A stretch of DNA of 64,000 nucleotides from Streptomyces broussonetiae (lineage in GTDB: Bacteria; Actinomycetota; Actinomycetes; Streptomycetales; Streptomycetaceae), in NCBI RefSeq assembly GCF_009796285.1, contig NZ_CP047020.1, positions 1,488,001-1,552,000 on the forward strand. Reading direction: 5' to 3'. Position 1 is the stretch's first letter. Each line of letters starts with the position of its first letter. Below, piece after piece: positions 43,968 through 52,727 of the stretch. A program made the position numbers and the translations under genes. The notes below the pieces were generated by a model. That model saw only the letters and a list, made by a program, of their open reading frames with translations, did not search any database and had not been told where the DNA came from.

Positions 43968-44325
43968 TCGCCCCTCCGGGCACGCCACTGGGGAGGGTGA
44001 TGCGGATCTGCCGGCCGGGCTCACCGGTCAACTCCCGTGGATCCAGGAGCGGGTTGGCATCCGCGATCCGCCACCACTGCTCGGCGTTGCCCAGGTAGCG
44101 GGCGGCGAGCAGGTCGGGGCGGTCGCCGGCGCCGACCGTGTGGGTGGTCAGGTCCGCCATGCTCGCCGGGTCGGGGAGCAGGCGGCGGCGCAGGTAGGTG
44201 ACCTGGCGGCCGTCCGCCTCCGTGAACTGGGCCGTCCCCAGCCCGTAGTAGCGGCTCGACCGCGGGTAGGCGGTGCTCGCCTGGGTGAGCGCGACCGCGT
44301 CCAGCGGGTTCTCCAGCGACGCCAT
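43960..44325 (-). CDS. LysM-domain baseplate protein
   Basis: 121 residues. The N-terminal half (SRYYGLGTAQFTEADGRQV) is the small beta domain of gp53-like adaptors. The C-terminal half is a LysM-like domain (THTVGAGDRPDLLAARYLGN, WWRIADANPLLDPREL). In tailed phages and CIS such proteins glue hub, tube initiator and wedge together rather than bind peptidoglycan. It follows the tube-initiator gene by five bases and overlaps the hub gene. In AFP/PVC, as I recall, the LysM part is fused to the tube-initiator protein (Afp7/Pvc7), so here too the functions are split. Confidence 0.85.
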   Translation of the reverse strand: MASLENPLDAVALTQASTAYPRSSRYYGLGTAQFTEADGRQVTYLRRRLLPDPASMADLTTHTVGAGDRPDLLAARYLGNAEQWWRIADANPLLDPRELTGEPGRQIRITLPSGVPGGANG

Positions 44326-44330
44326 GGTGA

Positions 44331-45002
44331 TCAGACCCCTCCCAGTCCACTGCCGCTGAGCCCCAGCGCGCTGAGCCGGCCCGTCGCGGCGGGACCTGCC
44401 AGCCGCTCCTTCTGTGCCAGGTACGCGAGGTACAGCTCGTACCCCCGGTTGGTCACCGGCAGGTCACTGACCGTCAGAACTCGCAATGTGATGTCCACTT
44501 GGGCTCTGATCGGGTTGAGGTCGACGTCGAACGCCTCCTCGGTGATCGAGAACTCCGTCAGCCTGACGGGCACCACCCGCTTGTTGCCCCACGTGAACAG
44601 CGTCAGCGGCGCCTCGACAGGGGTGACCTCCAACGTGCCTCGGGCGGCCAGCGCCTCGAGCTGCCGCAGGCTGGCGCTGGACGGGCTCACCAGCATCTCC
44701 AGCACGGCGAGCTGTGGGTGGATCCCGTTCGGCGCCGCCACATCCAACTGGTCGGTCGCGTCGATCTCCGCGGTCAGCTTCCACGTCTCGACCGCCGGCC
44801 CCTTGAGCCGCAACGCCTCCGTCCGGTCCCCGGACGACCCCGACGAGTTGTCGGCGCCGGATGCCTGCGGCGCGATACTGCGCTGGAGACTGTCGGGGTT
44901 GAACTGGAGGACGATGATTTGCTTGGGAGTTCCGCGTTGGGGGTCGATGATCACCAGCCCGGAACGGATAGGCTTCGGTATGTCTGCGTAGCCGCCAACC
45001 AT
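44331..45002 (-). CDS. CIS tube-initiator (CIS_tube domain, Afp7-like N-terminal part)
   Basis: About 223 residues. The opening beta-hairpin GLVIIDPQRGTPKQIIVLQF and 'NPDSLQRS' match the 'P..i.vqFNPt' signature of the contractile-injection tube-protein N-terminal domain, followed by LKGPAVETWKLTAEIDATDQ and RLTEFSITEEAFDVDLNPIR. It should form the first tube ring above the hub. ATG 45002 is preferred, with GGTGGAG before it; an in-frame GTG three codons upstream is possible. It lies 28 bases after the candidate immunity gene and restores the core CIS gene order. Confidence 0.87.
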   Translation of the reverse strand: MVGGYADIPKPIRSGLVIIDPQRGTPKQIIVLQFNPDSLQRSIAPQASGADNSSGSSGDRTEALRLKGPAVETWKLTAEIDATDQLDVAAPNGIHPQLAVLEMLVSPSSASLRQLEALAARGTLEVTPVEAPLTLFTWGNKRVVPVRLTEFSITEEAFDVDLNPIRAQVDITLRVLTVSDLPVTNRGYELYLAYLAQKERLAGPAATGRLSALGLSGSGLGGV

Positions 45003-45030
45003 GCGCTCCACCCCCTTCAAAGATCGCTCA

Positions 45031-45555
45031 TCAGCCCAGGTTGTCCACGTCGAGTTCCGCATTGTGAAGAGCTCTGGTGATAACTCCGCTCATCTTCTGC
45101 AGCACACCGGGCTGACGCTCGGCCACCAGGTAATCGAAGACATGCAGAGGCACGATCACATCCATGTATTCATCACGCGTGTTCGAACGAATTTGCGGCA
45201 CCCTATTGAACGGATTCGATACATCAGGACCCATATCCTGATACCCCCATCGACAGCTCAGCCTTTTCCGCAACGTCTCACCGTAGTACCGCACAGCCCC
45301 TTCAAGAAATTCAGAACCCGAGTCCGCCTCAAAATCCGACTCGTCCTGATACCGACGGAGAATCACCTCCTCGAGCAAATCGAGAGACTCCATGGAGAAA
45401 TCGTAGCGAAACCCCTCCGGAAGGTAGCGCACCTTCCAACTCTCCAATCGGTCATCCATATCCGCGAGCCACCGATCGAGCCATTGACGGGCCGGCTCCG
45501 TCATGCTCTGGCGGTCCTCGCGCAGGTAGCGCTCTTCGATCTCGGCGTTGTTCAT
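45031..45555 (-). CDS. Candidate immunity protein for the CIS nuclease effector
   Basis: 174 residues, acidic and largely helical (MNNAEIEERYLREDRQSM, WLDRWLADMDDRLESWKVRY, SLDLLEEVILRRYQDESDF), with no membrane segment and no relation to CIS structural families. I do not recognise a named family. It lies directly downstream of the DUF4157 protein's C-terminal nuclease-like domain, exactly where polymorphic-toxin immunity genes sit. By eye its GC content (roughly the low-to-mid 50s percent) is far below the surrounding genes, and its codon use is unlike theirs. It has its own strong GGAGGGGAACG site, whereas most cluster genes overlap. The immunity role is inferred from this context. Confidence 0.65.
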   Translation of the reverse strand: MNNAEIEERYLREDRQSMTEPARQWLDRWLADMDDRLESWKVRYLPEGFRYDFSMESLDLLEEVILRRYQDESDFEADSGSEFLEGAVRYYGETLRKRLSCRWGYQDMGPDVSNPFNRVPQIRSNTRDEYMDVIVPLHVFDYLVAERQPGVLQKMSGVITRALHNAELDVDNLG

Positions 45556-45597
45556 CGTTCCCCTCCGCGGGCTTCCACCTCACTCATCAACACGGCA

Positions 45598-48500
45598 CTA
45601 CCATAGCGGCAGCGTCCCTGGATAAGCGGTACCCCGTGCTCTCCAGTCGAGCACGCTGATCCCAGCCCGCTCGATCGCCTTCCTCCCCTTCGCTCGCGAA
45701 CCAGGACCCGCTGCAAGCACATACGCAATACGCCATCCCTGAGCCTGCAGTTGTTTGAGGCGCTCCAGTTCGCTGAGATCGAGCTTGCCGGACTTCAATT
45801 CGTAGATAACCTTCTTCTCGAAGTTGATGATGTCCGGTTTGAGACGCACGCCGGTAGCCTTTTCCAGTAGATCCCGGGCCCCATACTGCTCGCGTGTCCC
45901 GTACACCCAACCATGCTCGGGTTTCAGGCCATGAGCATCGGCAAACAGGTTCTCAAAGACTGCTCCCTTGTTGGCGTTCCCCTGATTCGGTACGTATCGC
46001 TTCAGCCAATCGGCAAAGGGATCCGCCGCCTTCCCCTGCTTCGCCCTCTCAGCCAGGTACCGCTGCCACGACTGAGCGATGTGGTCCGCGGAGCCGGACT
46101 GGGCATCCGGATTCATGGCGGCCCGCACCATGTCACGCTGCGTCGGCTCCCGCGCTCCGCGCGCGTTCAGTCCTGGGTTCCGGTAGCCGTACCTTTCCTC
46201 GTCCACAGAGGGACCGCGGCCGCGACGCGTACGAGGGCGCGCATGCGAGCCCGCAACGAGCGGGGATCCCGGCGTGAGACCGGGGACGCCGTAGCGCTCC
46301 CGGATGTAATTCCTCAGTCTGGCGACGAGTTCTTCCTGCGCCCCATCGTGGAACAGAACCAACTCGGAACCAAGGGATGCCTCGATGCGCTCCTTCTCCT
46401 GACGCAGCCCCTCCGCGAAGTCACCGACTGGTTCATCGCCGCGGAAGCTGTTCCAACCACTGCTCACGCCACCCGAGATGCCCAGCGCCTGCTCCAGAAG
46501 CCCTTGGATCTCCGGACCCAACACGGTCCGCAGGCTCTCCTCCAGGCCGGAGCCGGCCTCACCCTCCGGATTGAGCACCGCCCTGATCGAGAAGCGTGGG
46601 CGGCCGGCCTCGCCAAGGCTGGTGAGGCGGTACCAGACCCGCATAGCCAGGAGGGTCGCCCGCATGACCGGCTGACGAACACCCTTGTCCAGCAGGCGGC
46701 TCACCTTGGGTCGGATTTGGGTGAGGGCGCGTTCCAGACGCGCCTCCTTCGCCTCCGGAGAGTTCTCCCGCTTCTGGCGCTCATCGCGATTCTGCTTGCG
46801 CTGCTCCTTGCGCTTGTTCCACCAGTCGCGGAGTTGATCGCGCTTGCGCTTGAAGCCGTTGTAGATCTTGTGAGCGCCCTTACGGATGGCGCGTCCGAGC
46901 TTGCTGTTCTTGAGTTTGCGGCCGAGGGCGCGAGCCGCGTTGCGGGCCTTGCTGAGGGCACCCTTGACGGCGCCCTTGGCCCGGTTGAGGACGCGGCCCA
47001 CGCGGGAGACCGGGCGGCGCGGGCGCGAAGGCTCCTTCGGCTTCTCGGGCTCATGAGGCCTGGGCTCCTGCTCGTGCGGCTTCGTGGACTTGGGGTCCTC
47101 GTGCTCGCTCGGGCGCTTGGTCTCGGTGGGGTGGTCCTCGGGGCTGTGCGTCTGAGGGCGTGTCTCCTCGGGGCGGTGGGTCTGCGGATGCTCCGCCTCG
47201 GGGTGATGGGGCGTCACATGGGGCTCGCCCGGGCGCTCGTGGGGATGCTCTCCTAAGGGGGACTCGGCCGGCCTGCCGCGGGACGGGAAGCGTTCGCGGA
47301 CGGAGGAGAGAGCGTTGCGCAGGCCCGTGCGGGCACGGTTGACGGTGGTGCCTACGGCCTTCTTCGCGCCCTTGCCCGCCTTCGCCAGGGCCTTCATGAT
47401 CTTCTGGGCGAGGGACTTGAGTTTGGTGCCGACTGCCTTTCCGGCGGACTTGAGCTTGGAGAGGAGGTACTGGGTGACGAACTCCAGTAGGGCGACCACG
47501 CCCGCGGCGACCGCCTCAGCGAAGAGGCACGCCGCCGGACCCGCCTTCACCGCCTTCAGGAACGCGAAGAACTTGCCGAAAGCGGCGATGATCTTGCTGA
47601 CGGTGCCCCAGGCGGCCATGAGGCCCTGAATGATCGTCAGGATGGCACCGGCCGCGGGCACGATCATCGAGATGACCTTCTCGATGATGATCTGCGCGAG
47701 CATCATCGGGAGGGCGGAGATGACGGCCTTCCAGGCCATCTGGCCGATCTTCTTGAGGGAGATGCAGCCCTTGACGAGGATGTTCAGGAGGGTGGACGTC
47801 AGGCCGACGATGGACTCGACCTTCTGGTCGAACCAGGCCTTCACCGCCGTCTTGACCGCGCCCCAGAGGTGGTGCTGGATGCCGTCCGTCGCCGCGGCGC
47901 CCATCTTGTGCAGCCAGCCGCCGGGGTCGGGGGCGATGTCCCCGATCAGCGCCGCGAGTTGACCGAGTGCGGCGATGGCCGCCTTGACGAAGTTGATCGC
48001 GGCTTCGACCGCCGCGCGCACCTGGTTGATGATGGCCTTGAGGGTGGCCTCGGCCAGCTTCAGCAGCGCGTTGAGGGCGGCTCCCAGCGCGTCGAGGAGC
48101 GTGTTGACCGCCGCCTTGAGCGTGTCGGCCAGGGCGTTGACTGCCGCGATCGCTCCGTCGCGCAACGCCTCGATGGCCTTGCGGAACTTGTCGCGCAACG
48201 CCGGAAAGGCGGCGAGCAGGACGTCGCAGATCTTGATCAGCGTATCCGCGACAGCCTTGATCAGGTCCACGGCAAGCTTGCGGCAGGTGTCGATGACCGA
48301 GTCCGCGAACTTCTTGAAGCCGTCGATGACGTCGTTGACCAGCTTGCGGAAGTAGTCGAAGATCTTGGTCACCGCGGACAGCAGCGCGTTGAAGGCGTCC
48401 TTGATCTTGGACGTGATCCAGCCGAACCAGCCCGAGGACTGGTGCTTCTTCTTGTCCTTCTCCTCCTGGGCCTTGTGCTGCGCCTGCTGACGGTTGTCCT

Positions 48501-51500
48501 GGATCTTCTTGTTGTCGCTGGTCTGCCGGTCCTTGACCTGCTTGTTGCTGTCGTCGCGCTTGGCGAGGATCTTCTGGTTGTTCTCCGTGTGCGACTGATC
48601 CGCCTGCTTGTCGGAGTCGGTGACCTGTTTGTCCTGCTCGGAGCGCCACTGGTCGCGCGCCTGCTTGGCCTGGACTCCTACCTCACCGCGCTTGTCGGTC
48701 TGCTTGCCGGCGTTGTCCGCCGTCGCCTTGTCGATGTCCGACTGGTTCTTCTTACGGGCGTCGGCCTGCTGCTGCATGTTCTTGGCCTGGGCGCTGCCGA
48801 CCTGGCCCTGGCCCTGTCCGATCGCCTGCTTGATCTGCGGGCCGCGCTGCTGCTGGACGACGGTGGCCTCGCCGGGCTTCAGCGGCTCGCCGCTCTTGCC
48901 CTGACCGCCGCCCTGGCCTCCCACGCCACCGGGCACATTGCCCTTGAGCGTCTCCTGGGGGACGTCCGGATAGATGTGGTCCTCGCCCAGCGGCTTGGCC
49001 GCGTCCTGGCGGCCGGTGTCCTGGATCTCGGACGTCTTGTCGTTGTACTTGCCGGCCTGCTGGTCCGTCAGCTGCGGGTCGGCGTCGCCGGTCAGCTGGA
49101 CCTGGGGGGCCGGGCCGACGGTGACGTTCAGCCCGGGGTCGGTGGAGGGGACGTCGTTGACCGCGTCCTGCATGTTCTGGACGTCGTGGGCGTCGGCCTT
49201 GCCCGCGTCGGTGTCCGGGACGTTGGGGGTCTGGACCTGCTGAGCCGGGTTCTGGCCCTGGACCTGATTGCCGTCGGCCTTCTGCTGCTGCCCCTGCCCG
49301 GGCGGGGCCACCCGCTCCAGCTGGCCCGACACCTGCGGGGCCGCGGCCTGCTCGGGCGGCTTGCCCTGCAGGGTCTGCGGCGCGCCGGAAGGGCGCTGCG
49401 CGGTCGGCGGGGCGGCCTTGAGCCGGGCCTGCTGCCGGCCGATGGAGTGGTCCACCGCGCCATCGGCACCGTCGAGGACGGTGACCGTCTGGTCCGCCGG
49501 CACGCCGGCGGCCGTACCCAGGGCGGCCTGCGGGTCCTGGTTGGAGACGTTGGGCGGGGCCGGGCTCTTCTGCTCCGGGGCGGCGCCGCCTCCGCCGCCA
49601 CAACCGCCGCCGCTGCCTTCGGGCTTGTCGGCCTCGGTGCTGGGCTGCGGGGAGCCCGCGCAGGCGCCGCCGCCCGGTTCGAGCGAGGCGCCGGGGTCGG
49701 GCTGGGCGCCCAGGGTGCCCGGGGCATCGGACTGCTGGTCGGCGGGACCGAGGGCGGGGGACTTCGCGGCGGCACGGGCAGGAGCAGCGGCGGAGGGCGC
49801 GGCGCCCGGTCCCGCGACCGCACCCGAGGGCCCGGGGGCGCCGACCGGACCGGCTCCAGCTGCAGCAGGGCCGGCCGGGGCAGGTGCGTGGCCCGGGGTG
49901 GGCCCCGTGACGTGGCCCACCCCGTTCGGGGCGCCCGCCGGCTGGTGCGGGTGCAGTGCCGCGGCGGGCCGCGCGGAGGCGCGGGCGGAGGTCGGCTCGA
50001 CCGGGGCCGGGGCGTGCTCGGCTGCCTGACGCTCGTTGTGCTCGGCGGTGCTCTCCTGCTGGGCAGAGGTGGCGGCGGCGCCCTCTTCGGTCTGCGGGCG
50101 CGTGGCCGACGAGCCGTCAACCGATGGGCCCGACTCGGGCTGTGGCTCGGCCTCCGGCTTCGCGGCCGGGGAGGCGTCGTCGGCAGGCTGGGAGTGCTCG
50201 GGGTCCGGACCGACCTCCTGCTCGACCGGCTTCTCGGTCTGCAGGTCACGCTCGGTGCGGTCTCCGGCCTCGTTCTCGGCGACGGGTCCCGGTAGCGGGG
50301 CCGACTGCGGAGTGCGACGCCCCGGAGCGGGAGGGGCCATCGCAGCGGGGGGCTCGGCGGGCTCGTCGTCCGCACGCTCGCTCTCGCGCGCCGCCTGGAC
50401 CTGCTCCGCCTTGGTCGGGGGCGGGGCCGGGAAGCTGGGGACCTCGGCGGGGGCCGGGGCGGATCCGTCGGCGGGCAGCCGCAGCTGATCGGCCGTCGGA
50501 ACGGAGGAGACGTCGAGGTCGGTGGAGGGCACGAAGTCCTCCGGCTTGAGCGCGGTCTCCGCCTCGCCGGTGGCGCCGGGCTGCTCTGCTCCGTGCGGAC
50601 CGTCGACCTCGCTGTCGGCGCCCGGCTCCAGGCCCTCGGGCTGCTCCTGCTCGGGGTGTTCGCCGTTCTTCTCGTCGCCCTCGAGTACGCCGTGGCGGGC
50701 GAGCGAGCCATCGCGCTCCTCGGCGGTCCTGTCGACCTCCTCCGGGCGGACGGGGCCGGGCTGCGGGGTGGGCAGGTGGTCCGGATTGCGCGGCTTGCTG
50801 CCGGCGACGGGCTGCCTGCTCGCGGACTTCCGCTCGTGCTCCGGCGAGCCCTCGGCCTTCGCGGCGGCAGGCTTGTCCTTGGGGTCCTTGCTCTGTTCGG
50901 TCTTCTGCTGCTGGGCCTGTTGGTCCTTCTTGTCCTGCTGGTCCTGTTGGGCCTGCTGGTCCTTGCTGTTCTTGTCCTGGGCGTCCTTGCCGTCGGCCTG
51001 CTGCTGGACTTCGCTCTGGGCCTGGTCCCGGCCCGGCTGGGCTGCCTGCGCCTGGTCCCCGGTGGCGACGCCGGGCTGCGCGGAAGCGGACTGGCCGGCG
51101 GTCGTACCCTCGGGCGAGGAGTACTCCGAGGACGCGGATGCGTCGGCGGAGGCGCCACCGGAGCCGGACGAGGATGAAGTCCCGCCCTGTTGCCGGGAGT
51201 GCTGCTTTCCGCGTTTGTGCCGCCCGGAGGGCTTGCGCTTCTTCAGCTCCTCCTGGTGGTCGCGCTGCGGGTGCTTCTCCTCGTGCGGGTCGTGCTCGGG
51301 CCGCTGCCCATCCCGCTCCTCCCCCCGTTCCCGGGAGGAACCGTCCGGGTGCTGGCGCTCGCGTCGACGGCCCTCGGCCGAGTCGTCGCGGTACTCCTGC
51401 TCGGTCTCGTGGTGATCACGTTCCAGCACGTCGTCCTGGTCGTGCTCGGCCTCGGTCCGGTCGACCGTGTCCGTGACCGGAACGGGCGTGAGCGGGGTGT

Positions 51501-52275
51501 CCATGCCCTCGGGCAGGTGCGAGGTCTGCTCGGCGAGGGCGAGGACGCGCTGGTAGTCGGAGGACGGCAGCCGGAGTTCGAGTCTGGCGAGCACCGCCTG
51601 TTCCAGCTCCGGTGCGAAACGCACCAGTTGCCTGCGCACGCGCCCGGAGGAGTCGGTCGGGTCGCCGCGCAGGGAGCGCAGGATGCCGGCCGTCAGCCGG
51701 TCCACCAGGGTGGCCGGGTCCAGGCGCTCGCTGCGGAAACGGTCGGCGTCGAGGCGGGCGTAGCGGAGCCAGCCGGGGGTGGCGGAGGAGTCACGGGTCA
51801 CCTCCGGCGTTGCCACGTCCGCGCCGCGCGCGCCCTGCTCGGCCTGCTGCTCGAGGGCGTCGGTGGGCAGGCTGACGCCGCCGAAGTCGCGGCCCGAGCG
51901 CAGCCGCCCGGGCTGGTCGGGCGCCTGGACGGTGTGCAGCAGCTCGTGCGAGAGCAGGCGCCGGCCGTCCTCGGTGCCGGGCTTGAAGGCTCCCTTGCGG
52001 AAGAAGATCTCCTGGCCGACGGTGACCGCGTCCGCGCCGACCAGCTCGGCCAGCTCCGCCGAGGCCTCGTCCGTGTGCACCCGCACCCGGCTGAAGTCGT
52101 GGCCCAGTCGGGCCTCCAGGTCCCGCCGGACGCTGGGGTCGAGGGGGTGCCCGGCGCCGCTGATGATCTCCTTGGGCGCGGGCAGCCGGGCGGAGCGCTG
52201 CGCCTTGCGGGCCTTCTCCTTGCGGTCGCTGCCGGACTGCCGACTCTGCGCGGGTGCGTGGGTGCTGTTGCTCAT
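45598..52275 (-). CDS. 2225-residue DUF4157 protein with tape-measure-like core and C-terminal PD-(D/E)XK-like nuclease
   Basis: Residues 40-118 are the DUF4157 (eCIS-core) domain with a zinc-peptidase-like HELLHTVQ at about 110-117. Residues about 250-1270 are low-complexity, rich in Gln/Lys/Asp/Pro/Ala/Gly. Residues about 1280-1640 are long amphipathic and hydrophobic helices (WITSKIKDAFNALLSAVTKI, MAWKAVISALPMMLAQIIIE), as in phage tape-measure proteins. A His/Pro/Glu-rich linker and a very basic stretch (about 1640-1930) follow. The last 175 residues carry GAVFENLFADAHG, KPDIINF and VIYELKSGKLD, giving Glu2108, Asp2148 and Glu2159-x-Lys2161, a PD-(D/E)XK nuclease pattern. The tip is lower in GC than the rest. 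The gene overlaps its upstream neighbour (ATGA) and is followed by a probable immunity gene. It is most likely the loaded effector and perhaps the tape measure. Confidence 0.85.
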   Translation of the reverse strand: MSNSTHAPAQSRQSGSDRKEKARKAQRSARLPAPKEIISGAGHPLDPSVRRDLEARLGHDFSRVRVHTDEASAELAELVGADAVTVGQEIFFRKGAFKPGTEDGRRLLSHELLHTVQAPDQPGRLRSGRDFGGVSLPTDALEQQAEQGARGADVATPEVTRDSSATPGWLRYARLDADRFRSERLDPATLVDRLTAGILRSLRGDPTDSSGRVRRQLVRFAPELEQAVLARLELRLPSSDYQRVLALAEQTSHLPEGMDTPLTPVPVTDTVDRTEAEHDQDDVLERDHHETEQEYRDDSAEGRRRERQHPDGSSRERGEERDGQRPEHDPHEEKHPQRDHQEELKKRKPSGRHKRGKQHSRQQGGTSSSSGSGGASADASASSEYSSPEGTTAGQSASAQPGVATGDQAQAAQPGRDQAQSEVQQQADGKDAQDKNSKDQQAQQDQQDKKDQQAQQQKTEQSKDPKDKPAAAKAEGSPEHERKSASRQPVAGSKPRNPDHLPTPQPGPVRPEEVDRTAEERDGSLARHGVLEGDEKNGEHPEQEQPEGLEPGADSEVDGPHGAEQPGATGEAETALKPEDFVPSTDLDVSSVPTADQLRLPADGSAPAPAEVPSFPAPPPTKAEQVQAARESERADDEPAEPPAAMAPPAPGRRTPQSAPLPGPVAENEAGDRTERDLQTEKPVEQEVGPDPEHSQPADDASPAAKPEAEPQPESGPSVDGSSATRPQTEEGAAATSAQQESTAEHNERQAAEHAPAPVEPTSARASARPAAALHPHQPAGAPNGVGHVTGPTPGHAPAPAGPAAAGAGPVGAPGPSGAVAGPGAAPSAAAPARAAAKSPALGPADQQSDAPGTLGAQPDPGASLEPGGGACAGSPQPSTEADKPEGSGGGCGGGGGAAPEQKSPAPPNVSNQDPQAALGTAAGVPADQTVTVLDGADGAVDHSIGRQQARLKAAPPTAQRPSGAPQTLQGKPPEQAAAPQVSGQLERVAPPGQGQQQKADGNQVQGQNPAQQVQTPNVPDTDAGKADAHDVQNMQDAVNDVPSTDPGLNVTVGPAPQVQLTGDADPQLTDQQAGKYNDKTSEIQDTGRQDAAKPLGEDHIYPDVPQETLKGNVPGGVGGQGGGQGKSGEPLKPGEATVVQQQRGPQIKQAIGQGQGQVGSAQAKNMQQQADARKKNQSDIDKATADNAGKQTDKRGEVGVQAKQARDQWRSEQDKQVTDSDKQADQSHTENNQKILAKRDDSNKQVKDRQTSDNKKIQDNRQQAQHKAQEEKDKKKHQSSGWFGWITSKIKDAFNALLSAVTKIFDYFRKLVNDVIDGFKKFADSVIDTCRKLAVDLIKAVADTLIKICDVLLAAFPALRDKFRKAIEALRDGAIAAVNALADTLKAAVNTLLDALGAALNALLKLAEATLKAIINQVRAAVEAAINFVKAAIAALGQLAALIGDIAPDPGGWLHKMGAAATDGIQHHLWGAVKTAVKAWFDQKVESIVGLTSTLLNILVKGCISLKKIGQMAWKAVISALPMMLAQIIIEKVISMIVPAAGAILTIIQGLMAAWGTVSKIIAAFGKFFAFLKAVKAGPAACLFAEAVAAGVVALLEFVTQYLLSKLKSAGKAVGTKLKSLAQKIMKALAKAGKGAKKAVGTTVNRARTGLRNALSSVRERFPSRGRPAESPLGEHPHERPGEPHVTPHHPEAEHPQTHRPEETRPQTHSPEDHPTETKRPSEHEDPKSTKPHEQEPRPHEPEKPKEPSRPRRPVSRVGRVLNRAKGAVKGALSKARNAARALGRKLKNSKLGRAIRKGAHKIYNGFKRKRDQLRDWWNKRKEQRKQNRDERQKRENSPEAKEARLERALTQIRPKVSRLLDKGVRQPVMRATLLAMRVWYRLTSLGEAGRPRFSIRAVLNPEGEAGSGLEESLRTVLGPEIQGLLEQALGISGGVSSGWNSFRGDEPVGDFAEGLRQEKERIEASLGSELVLFHDGAQEELVARLRNYIRERYGVPGLTPGSPLVAGSHARPRTRRGRGPSVDEERYGYRNPGLNARGAREPTQRDMVRAAMNPDAQSGSADHIAQSWQRYLAERAKQGKAADPFADWLKRYVPNQGNANKGAVFENLFADAHGLKPEHGWVYGTREQYGARDLLEKATGVRLKPDIINFEKKVIYELKSGKLDLSELERLKQLQAQGWRIAYVLAAGPGSRAKGRKAIERAGISVLDWRARGTAYPGTLPLW

Positions 52276-52727
52276 CGGCGCCTCCCACCACGGTCGGAGG
52301 CACCGCCGCCGGACAGGCCTGCGTGGACCGCGCGGGCGAGAGCCTCGCCCAGGCGGCGCGGGTTACCGGTGGCGGGCAGCTCGGGCAGCCCGGAGAGGAG
52401 GTCGAGTGCGCGGTCGCCGTCGGCGAGCAGCGCGGCCGGGACACCGCGCTCGCGGACCAGCCGTTCCAGCTCGCTGTGGAACGACTCCCGGACGCGGTCG
52501 GCGTCACGCGGGCCCAAGTCGAAGCCATCGAGGGTCAGTTCGCCGATGTCGATGCGGATCGCGGTCGGCGCGGCTGCGGCGGGCGCGGATACCTGTCCTC
52601 CGTCCACGGTCGCCTGGCGCACATCGTTCACGCCCTGTACGCCGCGCACGTCGTATCCGTCGCGTGCGCCGCGTACCCCGTATTCGTCCTGTGCGCCGTG
52701 TATGTCGTGTACGTCGTTCACACCCAC
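52272..52727 (-). CDS. Small CIS linker protein upstream of the DUF4157 effector
   Basis: 151 residues. The C-terminal half contains AIRIDIGELTLDGFDLGPRD and ADRVRESFHSELERLVRERG, a strand motif plus helix that recurs in short proteins next to DUF4157 genes. The first 40 residues are an odd tandem array of Val/Gly/Asp/His units (GVNDVHDIHGAQDEYGVRGA), encoded by degenerate micro-repeats. It has no known fold. It overlaps the AAA+ ATPase gene by 10 bases and the effector gene by 4, so it is made in step with both. An adaptor or chaperone for effector loading is a reasonable guess. Start GTG 52727. Confidence 0.7.
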   Translation of the reverse strand: MGVNDVHDIHGAQDEYGVRGARDGYDVRGVQGVNDVRQATVDGGQVSAPAAAAPTAIRIDIGELTLDGFDLGPRDADRVRESFHSELERLVRERGVPAALLADGDRALDLLSGLPELPATGNPRRLGEALARAVHAGLSGGGASDRGGRRR

